Source: an uncultured Dehalococcoidia bacterium
Lineage (GTDB): Bacteria; Chloroflexota; Dehalococcoidia; Lucifugimonadales; G958296245
DNA: 64,000 nt
Assembly: GCA_958296245.1 (NCBI GenBank)
Contig: OY282458.1
Span: forward strand, 434,001-498,000
Direction: 5' to 3'
Translations under genes and position numbers: made by a program
The notes under the pieces: model-generated
Databases searched by the model: none
Told to the model about the DNA's origin: nothing
Seen by the model: the letters and a program-made list of their open reading frames with translations, nothing else
Shown here: piece after piece, positions 53,428 to 61,921 of the stretch
How positions within the stretch are numbered: position 1 is the stretch's first letter
Layout of the letters: each line of letters opens with the position of its first letter

Positions 53428-54170
53428 GACAGGTAGTCCTCCACCCGGGCCGACGCCGTTTCGAGCGCGCCGGCCTTGAACCGCGATACCTGGTCGGGGT
53501 CGATGAGGCGGTAAAGCTCTTGGATGCTTCCGGGTAGGCCTTCCAGGAAGTCGTCTGCCGCCTTGAGGGCGGGCTGTTCGTCGCCGCCCGCCGCGGCCCG
53601 CCGGGCCATGAAGCTCAGGCGGTCCCACGAGAACCCTCGCCCAACGAAGTCGACCACCCAGACGCGCCAACGGGCGAGCGTTTCAGCCGGCAGAAACGCG
53701 ACGTCAAGGTCTTCCGTCGCGCCGGCGAGGGCCGGGAGCGACGCCTGAACCGCCTCCTGGGCCTGGCGGTCCAGATCGAGCTGGAGGGCGCGGTCGAGTA
53801 CCTTGCCCTCTATCTCTTCGGGGAATAGGCCGGCGTTACCGAAGTAAGGCCTGAACATCTCGACTATCCAGGCCTCGTCGTATATGAGATGGGTTATGTA
53901 TCCGGCGACGAAGGAGCCGGTGGGGCCGCCCCGGACCGAGGCTGCGCGAAGCTCCGGGTGGGCGTCGAGCATCCCGTCCACGCCTGCGCCTATCGACTCG
54001 AAGCTCAGCGGCGCAAAGTGGTAGCTCTGCCGGTCGGCCTTGGTGATTGCGCGAATGTCAGGCGACGTGGAGCCCAGCAGGAAATAGCCCAGGTTCCCGT
54101 CGAGCGTCGGGATCCCCAGCCGCTCTGCGACCATGCCGGCCAACTCGATATGCGCGGGCAGGTTGGGCAC
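53424..54170 (-). CDS. Unassigned alpha-helical protein, zinc-dependent phospholipase C-like, inside his operon
   Basis: 248 residues, no confident named function. It looks like the zinc-dependent phospholipase C/S1-P1-like helical group. 'LPAHIELAGMVAERLG' supplies an early His, 'YFLLGSTSPDIRAI' an Asp, 'YHFAPLSFE' a His, and 'AGYITHLIYDEAW' a His/Asp cluster. These are arranged as zinc ligands in that family. It lies between hisG (3 bp gap) and hisD (4 bp overlap), so it is translated with the histidine enzymes. The histidinol-phosphatase step is otherwise unassigned in this cluster, so this protein is a candidate. That is inference from position; no phosphatase motif is proven. Confidence 0.55.
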   Translation of the reverse strand: MPNLPAHIELAGMVAERLGIPTLDGNLGYFLLGSTSPDIRAITKADRQSYHFAPLSFESIGAGVDGMLDAHPELRAASVRGGPTGSFVAGYITHLIYDEAWIVEMFRPYFGNAGLFPEEIEGKVLDRALQLDLDRQAQEAVQASLPALAGATEDLDVAFLPAETLARWRVWVVDFVGRGFSWDRLSFMARRAAAGGDEQPALKAADDFLEGLPGSIQELYRLIDPDQVSRFKAGALETASARVEDYLS

Positions 54171-54173
54171 GGC

Positions 54174-55163
54174 TCACCCGCCGTCGACTAGCCGCGCGAC
54201 CGCCTTCGACCGCGACCTGAAAACGTAGTCGGGCTGCGATACGGTGAGGCTGCTCGCGCCTATCTCTCTGAACCGCTTCACGGCTTCCATCATCCTGCCG
54301 CGCTCGACCAGGACGGTGACGGCGAACCAGCCATCCCCTTCCGGCGAGTACACCTTGGATATGGTGGGCCCGCGGAGCCCCGAGATGTCCCCGTGGCCCA
54401 GCACCATGACGGCGACCCCCTCGGCCGTTTCGCCGCGCAGGTTGGCGGTTACGCTGTAGAGGTCCTTTGCTTCCAGGCGGGCCTCGATTCGCTCCAGCAG
54501 GGCCGTAGCTATCCGGAGCTTTTCCGCCGAGGAGACGACCTGCCGCCGATTTGCGGCCAGGCAGGCCTCCGAGCTCATAATGACGCCGCCCCGGATCATC
54601 TTGAGCCGGTTTTCCCTGAGCGTCGTCCCGCTCGTGGTGATGTCGGCTATGATGTCGGCGTATCCTATGGTCGGCGCCACTTCGAGGGTCCCGCTGGACG
54701 GCACGAGGGAGAAGTAGTTGATGCCGCTGCGGAGCAGGAACCGTTCAACCGACCTCGGGTACTTGGTGGCGACTTGGAGGTCGCGCCCTTCTTCTCTGAA
54801 CTCCATGGCCAGTTCCGCCAGATCCGAGACCGACTCCACGTCTATCCAGGAGTCGGGCACGCCGAGGACGAGCTTTGCGTGTCCGAAGTCGAGTCCCTCG
54901 ATGATGACTGCGGCCTCGCCGCCTTCGCGGCGAGTCTCCAGGTACTTATCATAGCCTAGGACTCCCAGGTCTGCCGTGCCCTCCTCGACCTCTAGGCCAA
55001 TGTCGGCGCTGCGTTGGAAGTGTACCGTCACACCTGGAAGCGACGGCATCTCAGCCGTGTACCTGCGCTGATTCGATCGACGTACGTCGAGGCCGCAGGA
55101 CGTCAGGAATCGCAGCGTCGGTTCATGGAGGGCGCCGTCGCTAGGGACCGCCAGCCGAAGCAA
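54174..55163 (-). CDS. hisG: ATP phosphoribosyltransferase, long form
   Basis: 329 residues. HisG starts histidine synthesis by joining ATP and PRPP. The catalytic domain has 'LRLAVPSDGALHEPTLRFL', 'DLGVLGYDKYLE' and the PRPP loop 'ADIIADITTSGTTLRENRL'. Residues from about 220 onward ('LLERIEARLEAKDLYSVTAN', 'LRGPTISKVYSPEGDGWFAVTVLVE', 'REIGASSLTVSQPDYVF') match the C-terminal HisG_C regulatory domain. This is therefore the long, histidine-inhibited form. Long HisG normally works without HisZ, yet a HisZ-like gene overlaps its start by 23 bp. The start is TTG (ending 55163), with AAGGA immediately before it; this start is less certain. Confidence 0.92.
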   Translation of the reverse strand: MLRLAVPSDGALHEPTLRFLTSCGLDVRRSNQRRYTAEMPSLPGVTVHFQRSADIGLEVEEGTADLGVLGYDKYLETRREGGEAAVIIEGLDFGHAKLVLGVPDSWIDVESVSDLAELAMEFREEGRDLQVATKYPRSVERFLLRSGINYFSLVPSSGTLEVAPTIGYADIIADITTSGTTLRENRLKMIRGGVIMSSEACLAANRRQVVSSAEKLRIATALLERIEARLEAKDLYSVTANLRGETAEGVAVMVLGHGDISGLRGPTISKVYSPEGDGWFAVTVLVERGRMMEAVKRFREIGASSLTVSQPDYVFRSRSKAVARLVDGG

Positions 55164-56403
55164 TCCTTCCCCCCTTGGCGAGAGTAGCGGCGCCGGTGTT
55201 GTTCCCGTTCAGCGCGGCCACGACGTGCTCGGTAGTGAATGCGAAGCCGAGCGCCGGGACGTCGTCTCCGCCCAGCGCCCTCACCAAGCCGTCGTAACGC
55301 CCGCCCCCTCCGAGGGGGGCGGCATTGCCGCGGGGAGACGCTCCGGTCAACTCGAACGTGATCCCGCTGTAGTACGCGATACCCCTGGCCAGCCCCAAGT
55401 CGAGTACGACGTCGGGGGAGCGCGTCTGACTTCGTTCCAGCGCTTCGAATAGCCCCTCCAGTTCGTTCAGCGAGGCCGCTTCGAGCCCATACGAGGCGGC
55501 AATGGAGCGAGCCTGTTCGATAGCCGCGCCGGGCGGGCCGTCGACGCGCGCCAACCGGCTCGTGAGCTCGAAGGCCCTTTCCAGACCGCCGGGCCGGTCA
55601 ACCTCATGGGCCTTGCGCACCAGTCTACGTACGATCTGCCTGCCTGAACGCCGCCCGAACGTAGAGGACATCGCCGCGGCAAGGGCGTCGTGTATGGATT
55701 CCCCAGCCGCGTCGGTAGTACGCCTGCCGGGTTGCCCTACGGCTCCGGCCGGCTCCTCGCCAAGAAGTCCCAACTCTCTAGCTTCCTCCATCAGACGGGT
55801 CGTTCCCGTGCGTCCCAGCTTCAGGCTTGGCATACTGCTGACGGCCATCATTCGGGCACGGCCGGACACATCCATTCCGGTAAGGAGCTCATTCAGTACA
55901 CCGATGTGGCCTATACGTACGGCTGCATCCTGGACCCCTGCGGCCTCCAGGCACGCGCAGGCAAGGCTCACGGCTTCAGTGTCTGCCTCGGCGCCGCTCG
56001 CTCCCACTATCTCGGCGCCTACCTGCGTGAACTGGCGGCATGAGGTCTCCTCGTCGTACCGGAAGACGGGTCCGGCGTAGTACCACCGCGCGGGCAGGCC
56101 GGAGGGGCTGCCGTCCTCGACGAACCGCCGTATGATGGATGACGTGAATTCGGGCCGAAGGCTGACGCGGTTTCCGCCGGGGTCGGTGAAGGAGTAGAGC
56201 TTGCTGGTGAGCTCACCCCCCGACTTCCTGATGAAGAGGTCCGTCCGTTCGAGGAGTGGGGCGCCGACGAATTCGAAGCCGTTGTCTTCCAGACACCGGG
56301 AGATGCGGTCAGAGGCGTCTTGGAGGCGGCGATGGTCTCTCCCGGACACGTCGTACATCCCCGGGAGCCGGCTGACTCTGTACCCGCTCGTGTCCTTATC
56401 CAT
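55141..56403 (-). CDS. hisZ: HisZ-like ATP phosphoribosyltransferase regulatory subunit
   Basis: 420 residues. The protein has the class II aminoacyl-tRNA synthetase core of HisRS: 'VSLRPEFTSSIIRRFVED', 'RWYYAGPVFRYDEETSCRQFTQVGAEIVG', 'LGLARGIAYYSGITFEL' and 'GGGRYDGLVRALGGDDVPALGFAF'. The C-terminal anticodon-binding domain of HisRS is missing; the protein ends soon after the catalytic core. That and its location mark it as HisZ rather than a tRNA synthetase. HisZ forms a hetero-octamer with short HisG and senses histidine. Here the HisG is the long form. The alternative, a degenerate HisRS paralogue with another role, cannot be excluded. It is the first gene of the operon. Confidence 0.88.
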   Translation of the reverse strand: MDKDTSGYRVSRLPGMYDVSGRDHRRLQDASDRISRCLEDNGFEFVGAPLLERTDLFIRKSGGELTSKLYSFTDPGGNRVSLRPEFTSSIIRRFVEDGSPSGLPARWYYAGPVFRYDEETSCRQFTQVGAEIVGASGAEADTEAVSLACACLEAAGVQDAAVRIGHIGVLNELLTGMDVSGRARMMAVSSMPSLKLGRTGTTRLMEEARELGLLGEEPAGAVGQPGRRTTDAAGESIHDALAAAMSSTFGRRSGRQIVRRLVRKAHEVDRPGGLERAFELTSRLARVDGPPGAAIEQARSIAASYGLEAASLNELEGLFEALERSQTRSPDVVLDLGLARGIAYYSGITFELTGASPRGNAAPLGGGGRYDGLVRALGGDDVPALGFAFTTEHVVAALNGNNTGAATLAKGGRIASAGGP

Positions 56404-56594
56404 GCCGATTTGCGGCCCATTCTACACCAGCGCCAAGGCGTCATCAACGAGTTACGTATTCGCAGGGACCGTTCCAGCGGCGTTGAGAACCCTTCGGGAC
56501 GTGGGAATTGAAATTGCGATTGCCCCTGTGTGTGTGGAGGCGGATGTTCGGTACGTCTCGTATATGTCTACCAGCCTGCTAGAATCTACTGGCG

Positions 56595-57893
56595 ATGGCT
56601 GAGGCGACGGTTCCGATCTCGTACCGCAAGACCGTATTGGACAACGGCCTCCGGGTGGTTACCTGCCGGATGCCTCACACCCCGTCGGCCAGCATCTGCG
56701 TCTTCGTGGGAGTAGGCTCCCGGCACGAGACGCCGGAGATGGCGGGGGCGTCGCACCTGGTCGAGCATCTCTTGTTCAAAGGCACCTCAAAACGCCCCGC
56801 GCCGGGCGAGATAAGCGGCGTCGTGGAGGGCGTCGGCGGGGAGGTCAACGCGGCCACGGAGCAGGAGCTGACCGTCTACTGGTGCAAGGCCGCGCGGTCC
56901 TACGTGGAGGAGTGCTTGGACCTGCTCATCGACATGGCGAGGGGATCTATCTTCGATCCCGAGGAGGTCGAGCGTGAGCGCATGGTCGTTCTCGAAGAGC
57001 AGAACCAGATCAACGATTACCCCAACAACAGAGTCGAAGTCATGCTCGACAGCCTGCTCTGGCCCGATCACCCCCTGGGCCGCGACGTCAGCGGAACGAG
57101 AGAATCCATCTCCGAGATGACCCGCGACATGATGATGGAACACTACCGCCGGGCGTACTCGCCGGTCAACGTGGTGGTCAGCGCGGCAGGCTCGTTGAGC
57201 CACGACGCCGTTCTGCGGCAGATAGACTCTCTGACTCGCGGCTGGCCCGCAGGCGAACGGCCCGGAGGGCCGCCGTTTCGTGACGAACAGCACGAGCCCC
57301 GGCTCGCCATCGAGTACCGACGCACCGAGCAGGCCCACCTCTCCATCGGACTGCCCGGCCTCCCGCTGACGCACCCGGACCGGTACGCGCTGGACCTCCT
57401 CAGCATGGTGCTGGGAGACGGGATGAGCAGCCGCCTCTTCATGGAGGTCAGAGAGAAACGGGGTCTCGCTTACGACGTACACAGCAGCATCGTCTCCTTC
57501 ACCGATTGCGGGGCACTGACCATCGGCGCCGGCGTCGACCCGAAGAAGCTGCACACGGCCGCCGAGACCATACTCTCCGAGCTGCGTAAGCTGCGTGACG
57601 GCATCCCGCAGGACGAGTTGGAGAAAGCGAAGCGGCGGATGGGCGGACGCCTGCTGCTGCGTATGGAGGACAGCCGCGCCGTCGCGGCCTGGGCCGGCTC
57701 ACAGGAGGCCCAGCTCGGGGAGGTCGTCGAGGTCGATGAGGTGATGGGTATGATTGCGGCGGTCTCCCCCGACGACGTAAAGCGAGCGGCCAACCGGCTC
57801 GCGGCCTCCGAGAAGCTGAACATCGCCGTAGTGGGGCCGATCAGAGGCCGACGACGCCTCGAACGGACGATGGCCGACGCTTTCGTTCCATAG
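56595..57893 (+). CDS. M16-family zinc peptidase
   Basis: 432 residues. The inverse zinc motif HxxEH is 'HLVEH' at residues 54-58, within 'MAGASHLVEHLLFKGTSKR'. The third ligand Glu lies downstream in the 'VLEEQNQINDYPNN' stretch. The second half ('ALDLLSMVLGDGMSSRLFMEVREKRGLAYDVHSS') is the partner M16 domain typical of YmxG/PqqL-like single-chain proteases. Targets are small or unfolded peptides. No signal peptide is seen, so it is probably cytoplasmic. It is divergent from hisZ across a 191-bp region. A TAGAAT at 56580 directly before the ATG hints at a short-leader or leaderless transcript. Confidence 0.9.
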   Translation: MAEATVPISYRKTVLDNGLRVVTCRMPHTPSASICVFVGVGSRHETPEMAGASHLVEHLLFKGTSKRPAPGEISGVVEGVGGEVNAATEQELTVYWCKAARSYVEECLDLLIDMARGSIFDPEEVERERMVVLEEQNQINDYPNNRVEVMLDSLLWPDHPLGRDVSGTRESISEMTRDMMMEHYRRAYSPVNVVVSAAGSLSHDAVLRQIDSLTRGWPAGERPGGPPFRDEQHEPRLAIEYRRTEQAHLSIGLPGLPLTHPDRYALDLLSMVLGDGMSSRLFMEVREKRGLAYDVHSSIVSFTDCGALTIGAGVDPKKLHTAAETILSELRKLRDGIPQDELEKAKRRMGGRLLLRMEDSRAVAAWAGSQEAQLGEVVEVDEVMGMIAAVSPDDVKRAANRLAASEKLNIAVVGPIRGRRRLERTMADAFVP

Positions 57894-57969
57894 AGGTATC
57901 CTCCGAGCGCGCACTGGGCTATAATGCGAGCCAAAATCCGGGGTTGCGCCCCGACAGAGTTGGTAGGCC

Positions 57970-58185
57970 GTGAAGAAACAGAATGACGACCGTGGGCAGG
58001 GAGAGGATTCCGGACGCTCCCGCAGAGAGTTCCTGAAGAAGGCGCCGCTGTTCATAGCCGGAGGGATGGCCCTTGGGGTAATCGCCGGCAGGCTGGCGCT
58101 GTCGAGGATGGGCCGACGACGGCCTCCGGTGGTGCCTGAGGGGTCTATCTTCACCCCGGCGGGAAACCCGGAGGACAGCGCGTAG
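57970..58185 (+). CDS. Small Tat-signal membrane-anchored protein
   Basis: 71 residues from the GTG at 57970. A twin-arginine motif is visible ('SRREFLKKAPLF'), followed by a hydrophobic stretch ('IAGGMALGVIAGRLALS') and a short polar tail ('RRRPPVVPEGSIFTPAGNPEDSA'). No further domain exists, so the protein is a Tat-type signal anchor with a tiny exposed tail, or a truncated gene. It sits between the M16 peptidase and bioY, with a 28-bp gap to bioY. No ribosome site is evident. Function unknown. Confidence 0.6.
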   Translation: MKKQNDDRGQGEDSGRSRREFLKKAPLFIAGGMALGVIAGRLALSRMGRRRPPVVPEGSIFTPAGNPEDSA

Positions 58186-58213
58186 CCGCCTGATACTACG
58201 GAGGAGCGGATAG

Positions 58214-58921
58214 ATGCAAGCCACCGTGCAGCATAGGGTCTTGGCGGACGCGCTCACAGCCAATCTCGCCGCTAGGGTCAACCGGCTGGCCCTCGATGCG
58301 GCCCTGGTAGCGGGCGGCGTATTGCTCGTGGCCCTGTGCGCCCAGATCGCGGTTAAGATTCCGACCACCACCGTGCCCATCACGGGGCAGACATTCGGCG
58401 TGCTCCTGACCGGCGGCGCGCTGGGCAGCAGGCGGGGCGGTCTGAGCATGGCGGTCTACATGCTGCTTGGGATGCTTTCGGTCCCCGTGTTCGCCCCTGG
58501 CTCGGGGGTCCTGTCCGAGCAGACCTTCTTCTTCCTTCTGCCGTGGTCCGGAAGCGACGGGCTCGTGTGGAGCATGACGAGCGGGGGCTACATAGTGGGG
58601 TTCATCCTGGCGGCCTACCTGGTGGGCCTGCTGGCCGAGCGCGGTTGGGACCGCAGGTCCACCGTGCCCTTCGCGATGCTCCTGGGCAACGTCGTCATCT
58701 ACTTGGTCGGGCTCCCGTGGCTTGCGGTCCATATCGCCAACAACGAGGGGCTGTACGCCTACTTCCAGTCTCAGGGCGGGGCGAACGTCTTGGACATGAC
58801 TCTGCGGGGCGGGTTGTACCCGTTCATCGGCGGCGACGCCATCAAGCTAATTTTGGCCGCCATGGCCGTGCCGGGAGCCTGGGCGTTGATCGACCGGCTC
58901 AAGCGCCGGGGGACAGGGTAG
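58214..58921 (+). CDS. bioY: BioY-family biotin transporter S-component
   Basis: 235 residues. Several hydrophobic helices and the BioY hallmark 'KIPTTTVPITGQTFGVLLTGGALGSRRGGLSMAVYMLLGML' identify the substrate-binding component of an ECF transporter. The usual 'GP.GGY..GF...A' element appears as 'TSGGYIVGFILAAYLVG'. 'FIGGDAIKLILAAM' is the C-terminal helix pair. EcfA and EcfT energising subunits are not in the window; BioY can work with shared modules or on its own. A GGAGGA ribosome site precedes the ATG. An unusual roughly 30-residue N-terminal extension precedes the first helix, and the loop 'NNEGLYAYFQSQGGANVLDM' is longer than usual. Confidence 0.9.
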   Translation: MQATVQHRVLADALTANLAARVNRLALDAALVAGGVLLVALCAQIAVKIPTTTVPITGQTFGVLLTGGALGSRRGGLSMAVYMLLGMLSVPVFAPGSGVLSEQTFFFLLPWSGSDGLVWSMTSGGYIVGFILAAYLVGLLAERGWDRRSTVPFAMLLGNVVIYLVGLPWLAVHIANNEGLYAYFQSQGGANVLDMTLRGGLYPFIGGDAIKLILAAMAVPGAWALIDRLKRRGTG

Positions 58922-59062
58922 AACAGGGAATCCGCCGCCGCCGCCCCTCTCGTAGATTATAGTAGCCGGCCCGATCCCCGAGCACGGCGAACGTCACCGT
59001 CCGAATTGCGGCAACCGATACCTTCACCACGACCCAGAGGGCCGCTGCCCAGGGAGTCCCCA

Positions 59063-60361
59063 ATGAACAACACAGGGAAACTACTTTCCATCATCGTATC
59101 TGCGCTGGCGCTCTCCCTATTCGCCGCCGCCTGCGGGAGCGGCGCGCCCGCCGCCACGGAGCCTGCGGCCACCACGGTTCCCCAAGCCGAGGAGACTGTC
59201 CCCGCAGAGCCGGCCACCCCTGAACCGGCCACCCCTGAGCCGCCCGCTCCCGAGCCGACCGAAACGCCCCCGGAGGACGCCGCCAATGGGACCGGCCGCA
59301 TCGGCAACGAGCCCTTGGCGCCCGAGCTGACAGGGGTGTTCAGCTGGATCAACTCGGAGCCGCTCACGCTGGAGGCCCTGCGCGGCGACGTCGTGCTCAT
59401 CGACTTCTGGACGTACACCTGCATCAACTGCATCCGTACATTTCCCTACCTGAAGGACTGGCATGAGAAGTACTCCGACCGTGGCCTCACCATCATCGGC
59501 GTTCACACGCCTGAGTTCGACTTCGAGAAGAAGAGAGAGAACGTCGTCGACGCCGTGGCGGAGTACGGCCTGAAGTACCCCATCGTCCAGGACAACGACT
59601 TCGGCACTTGGCGCGCGTACAGCAACCGCTATTGGCCCGCGAAGTACCTGATAGACAAGGACGGCTACGTAAGGTACACCCACTTCGGAGAGGGCGCTTA
59701 TCAGGAGACCGAAGAGAAGATCCGCGAGCTGCTGATGGAGACGGCCAGCAGCGTCGAGGACGTGGCCCTGAACGTCAGGCCAGGCCCCGAGGTCGATACC
59801 GCCGCATACGCCGCCTCAGGGGCCGCGACCAGCCCTACCAGAGAGCTGTACGCAGGCTACGAGCGCAACTACGGCACCCTACAGTTCGGACCGGGGCCCC
59901 CCTACGTGCTGCCCGACGTCTACCCGGAATACTACACCCAGCCCGATGGCATTGCCGAGTACATGGACCCCGGGGAGCACCACAACCACTTCTTGTACCT
60001 CGAGGGACTCTGGCGCAACGGCAGGGAGAGCCTGAGGCACGCCAGGGTCACCTCGGACTATGAAGACTACATGGCGCTCCGCTTCTACGCGACGAGCGTC
60101 AACGTAGTCGTCAGCCCTGAAGGGGACGACCCCTACGAGATCAGAGTGACCCTGGACGACAAGCCGTTAACTCAGGAGCAGAGCGGCTCCGACATCATGT
60201 ATGATGCCGAAGGCAACAGCTACGTCATGGTGAACGAGCCCCGGATGTACAGACTGGTCAGCCTCCCGAGGTACAGCGGCCACGAGTTGAAGCTGAGCTC
60301 CAACTCCGACGCCTTCTCCGTCTTTGCCTTCACGTTCGGCGCTTACACTGACGGCTCCTAG
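59063..60361 (+). CDS. Thioredoxin-fold lipoprotein, DipZ-like C-terminal extension
   Basis: 432 residues. A lipoprotein-like signal (residues 1-24, LFAAAC) is followed by a Pro/Glu/Ala/Thr-rich linker (25-80), then a TlpA-type thioredoxin domain. Its redox motif is CINC (C120, C123) in 'WTYTCINCIRTFPYLKDW'. 'LTIIGVHTPEFDFEKKRENV' and 'DNDFGTWRAYSNRYWPAKYLIDKDGYVRY' follow. This CINC form is shared with DipZ/AhpC-TSA redoxins. The C-terminal 170 residues are a beta-sandwich as in DipZ, which in relatives binds carbohydrate. The DsbD/CcdA membrane half of DipZ is absent. It probably reduces or oxidises extracellular disulfides. The ATG follows AGGGAG. Confidence 0.85.
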   Translation: MNNTGKLLSIIVSALALSLFAAACGSGAPAATEPAATTVPQAEETVPAEPATPEPATPEPPAPEPTETPPEDAANGTGRIGNEPLAPELTGVFSWINSEPLTLEALRGDVVLIDFWTYTCINCIRTFPYLKDWHEKYSDRGLTIIGVHTPEFDFEKKRENVVDAVAEYGLKYPIVQDNDFGTWRAYSNRYWPAKYLIDKDGYVRYTHFGEGAYQETEEKIRELLMETASSVEDVALNVRPGPEVDTAAYAASGAATSPTRELYAGYERNYGTLQFGPGPPYVLPDVYPEYYTQPDGIAEYMDPGEHHNHFLYLEGLWRNGRESLRHARVTSDYEDYMALRFYATSVNVVVSPEGDDPYEIRVTLDDKPLTQEQSGSDIMYDAEGNSYVMVNEPRMYRLVSLPRYSGHELKLSSNSDAFSVFAFTFGAYTDGS

Positions 60362-60403
60362 GCGGCGCAGCCGGTTAACAGCATATACAAGAGCCTGACT
60401 GCC

Positions 60404-61369
60404 ATGTCTCCAGCCAGACTGCGCCTCGCCTCGTTCGCGGCTGCGATCCTACTCTCCGCCTGTGGCGGCGCTCCTCCTGAGACGCCCGGGGGCGGCGGCG
60501 CAGCGCAGGTCGAGACGCAGGCCGCCGTCGCCGCACCAATGGACGAGGCGGCCCGCCCGGACCGGCGGCCACTGATCACCGGCCCGCGCTCCGACGACGG
60601 CCTCCAAGCCATCCTGGGGACCGGCGACTTGGCGGTCGGCGTCAACCGCGTGGGCTTCGTCCTGACCTCCCTGGACGGCATCGTAACCGGCCCGGTCACC
60701 GTGACCTCAAGCTACGCCGGCCCGGAGGGCGAGGCGGCGGGGCAGACGGCGGAGATGGTCTTCCAGCCGTGGCCCTACGGGATACGAGGACTGCACACCT
60801 CGAACCTGACCTTCGATCGGCCAGGGCGTTGGAAGTTGGACATCTCGGCCGCCGCGCAGGACGGATCAGCCGGTAGGGCCGAACTGTCCTTCGACATCGC
60901 AAAGGTCACCGCCGCGCCGGCCAACGGCGCGGCGGCCCCACTCAGCAGAAGCAAGACGATAGACGACGTCGCGTCGCTGGACGAGATTACGACAGCCTCC
61001 CTGCAGGACCCCGACCTCTACCGGGTGAGCCTCGACGACGCCTTGAGGAACGGCCTGCCGACGGTTGTGGTCTTTGCCAGCCCGGCCTTCTGCGCCAACG
61101 CCGTCTGCGGACCCCAGGTCGAGGTGCTCGCCCAACTCAAGGACAAGTACTCCGGGCGCGCCAACTTCGTTCACGTTGACTTCTACGACAACCCCGCCGA
61201 GATACAGGGAGACCTCGATAAGGGAGTACTCTCCCCTACCGTCATCGAGTGGGGCCTGCCGAGTATTGAATGGACCTTCGTCGTTGACCGAGAGGGCATC
61301 GTCGCGGCTCGTTTCGAGGCTTTCGCCACACTCGATGAGGTGGAAGCAGCCTTGTTGGACATGCTCTAA
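60404..61369 (+). CDS. Second thioredoxin-like lipoprotein with CxxxxC motif
   Basis: 321 residues, downstream of the first by 42 bp. The signal peptide ends at C20 (LLSAC). A Gly/Ala/Pro-rich linker and an Ig-like beta region ('GPVTVTSSYAGPEGE', 'RWKLDISAAAQDGSAG') lead to a thioredoxin-like domain. Its redox pair is C230 and C235 in 'FCANAVCGPQVE', a CX4C instead of CXXC. The rest, 'VIEWGLPSIEWTFVVDREGIVAARFEAFATLDEVEAALLDML', fits the last thioredoxin strands. Function is unknown; a partner of the upstream redoxin is plausible, since both are lipoproteins in one apparent operon. The ATG has no strong ribosome site. Confidence 0.75.
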   Translation: MSPARLRLASFAAAILLSACGGAPPETPGGGGAAQVETQAAVAAPMDEAARPDRRPLITGPRSDDGLQAILGTGDLAVGVNRVGFVLTSLDGIVTGPVTVTSSYAGPEGEAAGQTAEMVFQPWPYGIRGLHTSNLTFDRPGRWKLDISAAAQDGSAGRAELSFDIAKVTAAPANGAAAPLSRSKTIDDVASLDEITTASLQDPDLYRVSLDDALRNGLPTVVVFASPAFCANAVCGPQVEVLAQLKDKYSGRANFVHVDFYDNPAEIQGDLDKGVLSPTVIEWGLPSIEWTFVVDREGIVAARFEAFATLDEVEAALLDML

Positions 61370-61561
61370 CGCCGCCGTACGTGCGCCGCATTGACGGAAA
61401 CAACGCCTTACTTCGGTACTGCGGTTTGGACTGCGTGTCCCCTTATAATGTATCGTCAGTTATCGGCTGCCGCCCATGCTTGCCGGAGGGGCCGGGATGG
61501 ACTCGATTACAGGCGGACCGGAGTAGCCTATGCGACAGTGCTCCCTGCGCAACGGCGGACG

Positions 61562-61831
61562 ATGGGTCGGCTCTCAACAATAGCCCGGGCGATTCGAGGT
61601 GCGAGGTCGGCGCTGGCCTCGATGGCTGACGCCTTCCCGCCCTACCAGTACGTCGAAGGCCGCCTCACGGCGAAGGACCAAAGGCCTGACGGCGCCTACT
61701 TTCTCCTCGTCGAAAACGAGGTTGTGGAGGTCGACTGGCTCACGTACGAAACGTTAGCAGTCGGTGAGCCGCTTCGTATCCGCGCAACGCGCACCGGCAG
61801 GGCCGTCAGCATCGACCGCCTCGTACCGTGA
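61562..61831 (+). CDS. Small hypothetical protein
   Basis: 89 residues from the ATG at 61562; an in-frame ATG at 61622 would give 69 residues ('MADAFPPYQYVEGRLTAKDQ'). The region 'DGAYFLLVENEVVEVDWLTYETLAVGEPLRIRATRTGRAVSIDRLVP' looks like a small beta-barrel of the OB or DUF-type, with no recognised family. The frame is open further upstream but is not coding-like there. A TATAAT at 61444 upstream is a possible -10 box without a good -35. It stands alone and converges with the right-edge gene, 90 bp away. Confidence 0.5.
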   Translation: MGRLSTIARAIRGARSALASMADAFPPYQYVEGRLTAKDQRPDGAYFLLVENEVVEVDWLTYETLAVGEPLRIRATRTGRAVSIDRLVP

Positions 61832-61921
61832 GTATCGGCCTGCGGTAGGACCCTTCTCGTTCAGGAAGGACGGCAATTCTGGCCCTCAGCAGCCCAGACG
61901 GCACACAATGGGTTGGCAGGC

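Noticed and set aside
61391-61561. Upstream extension of the small hypothetical gene at 61.6 kb
   Set aside because: The residues are Cys/Arg-rich and non-protein-like, there is no ribosome site, and the coding pattern begins later.
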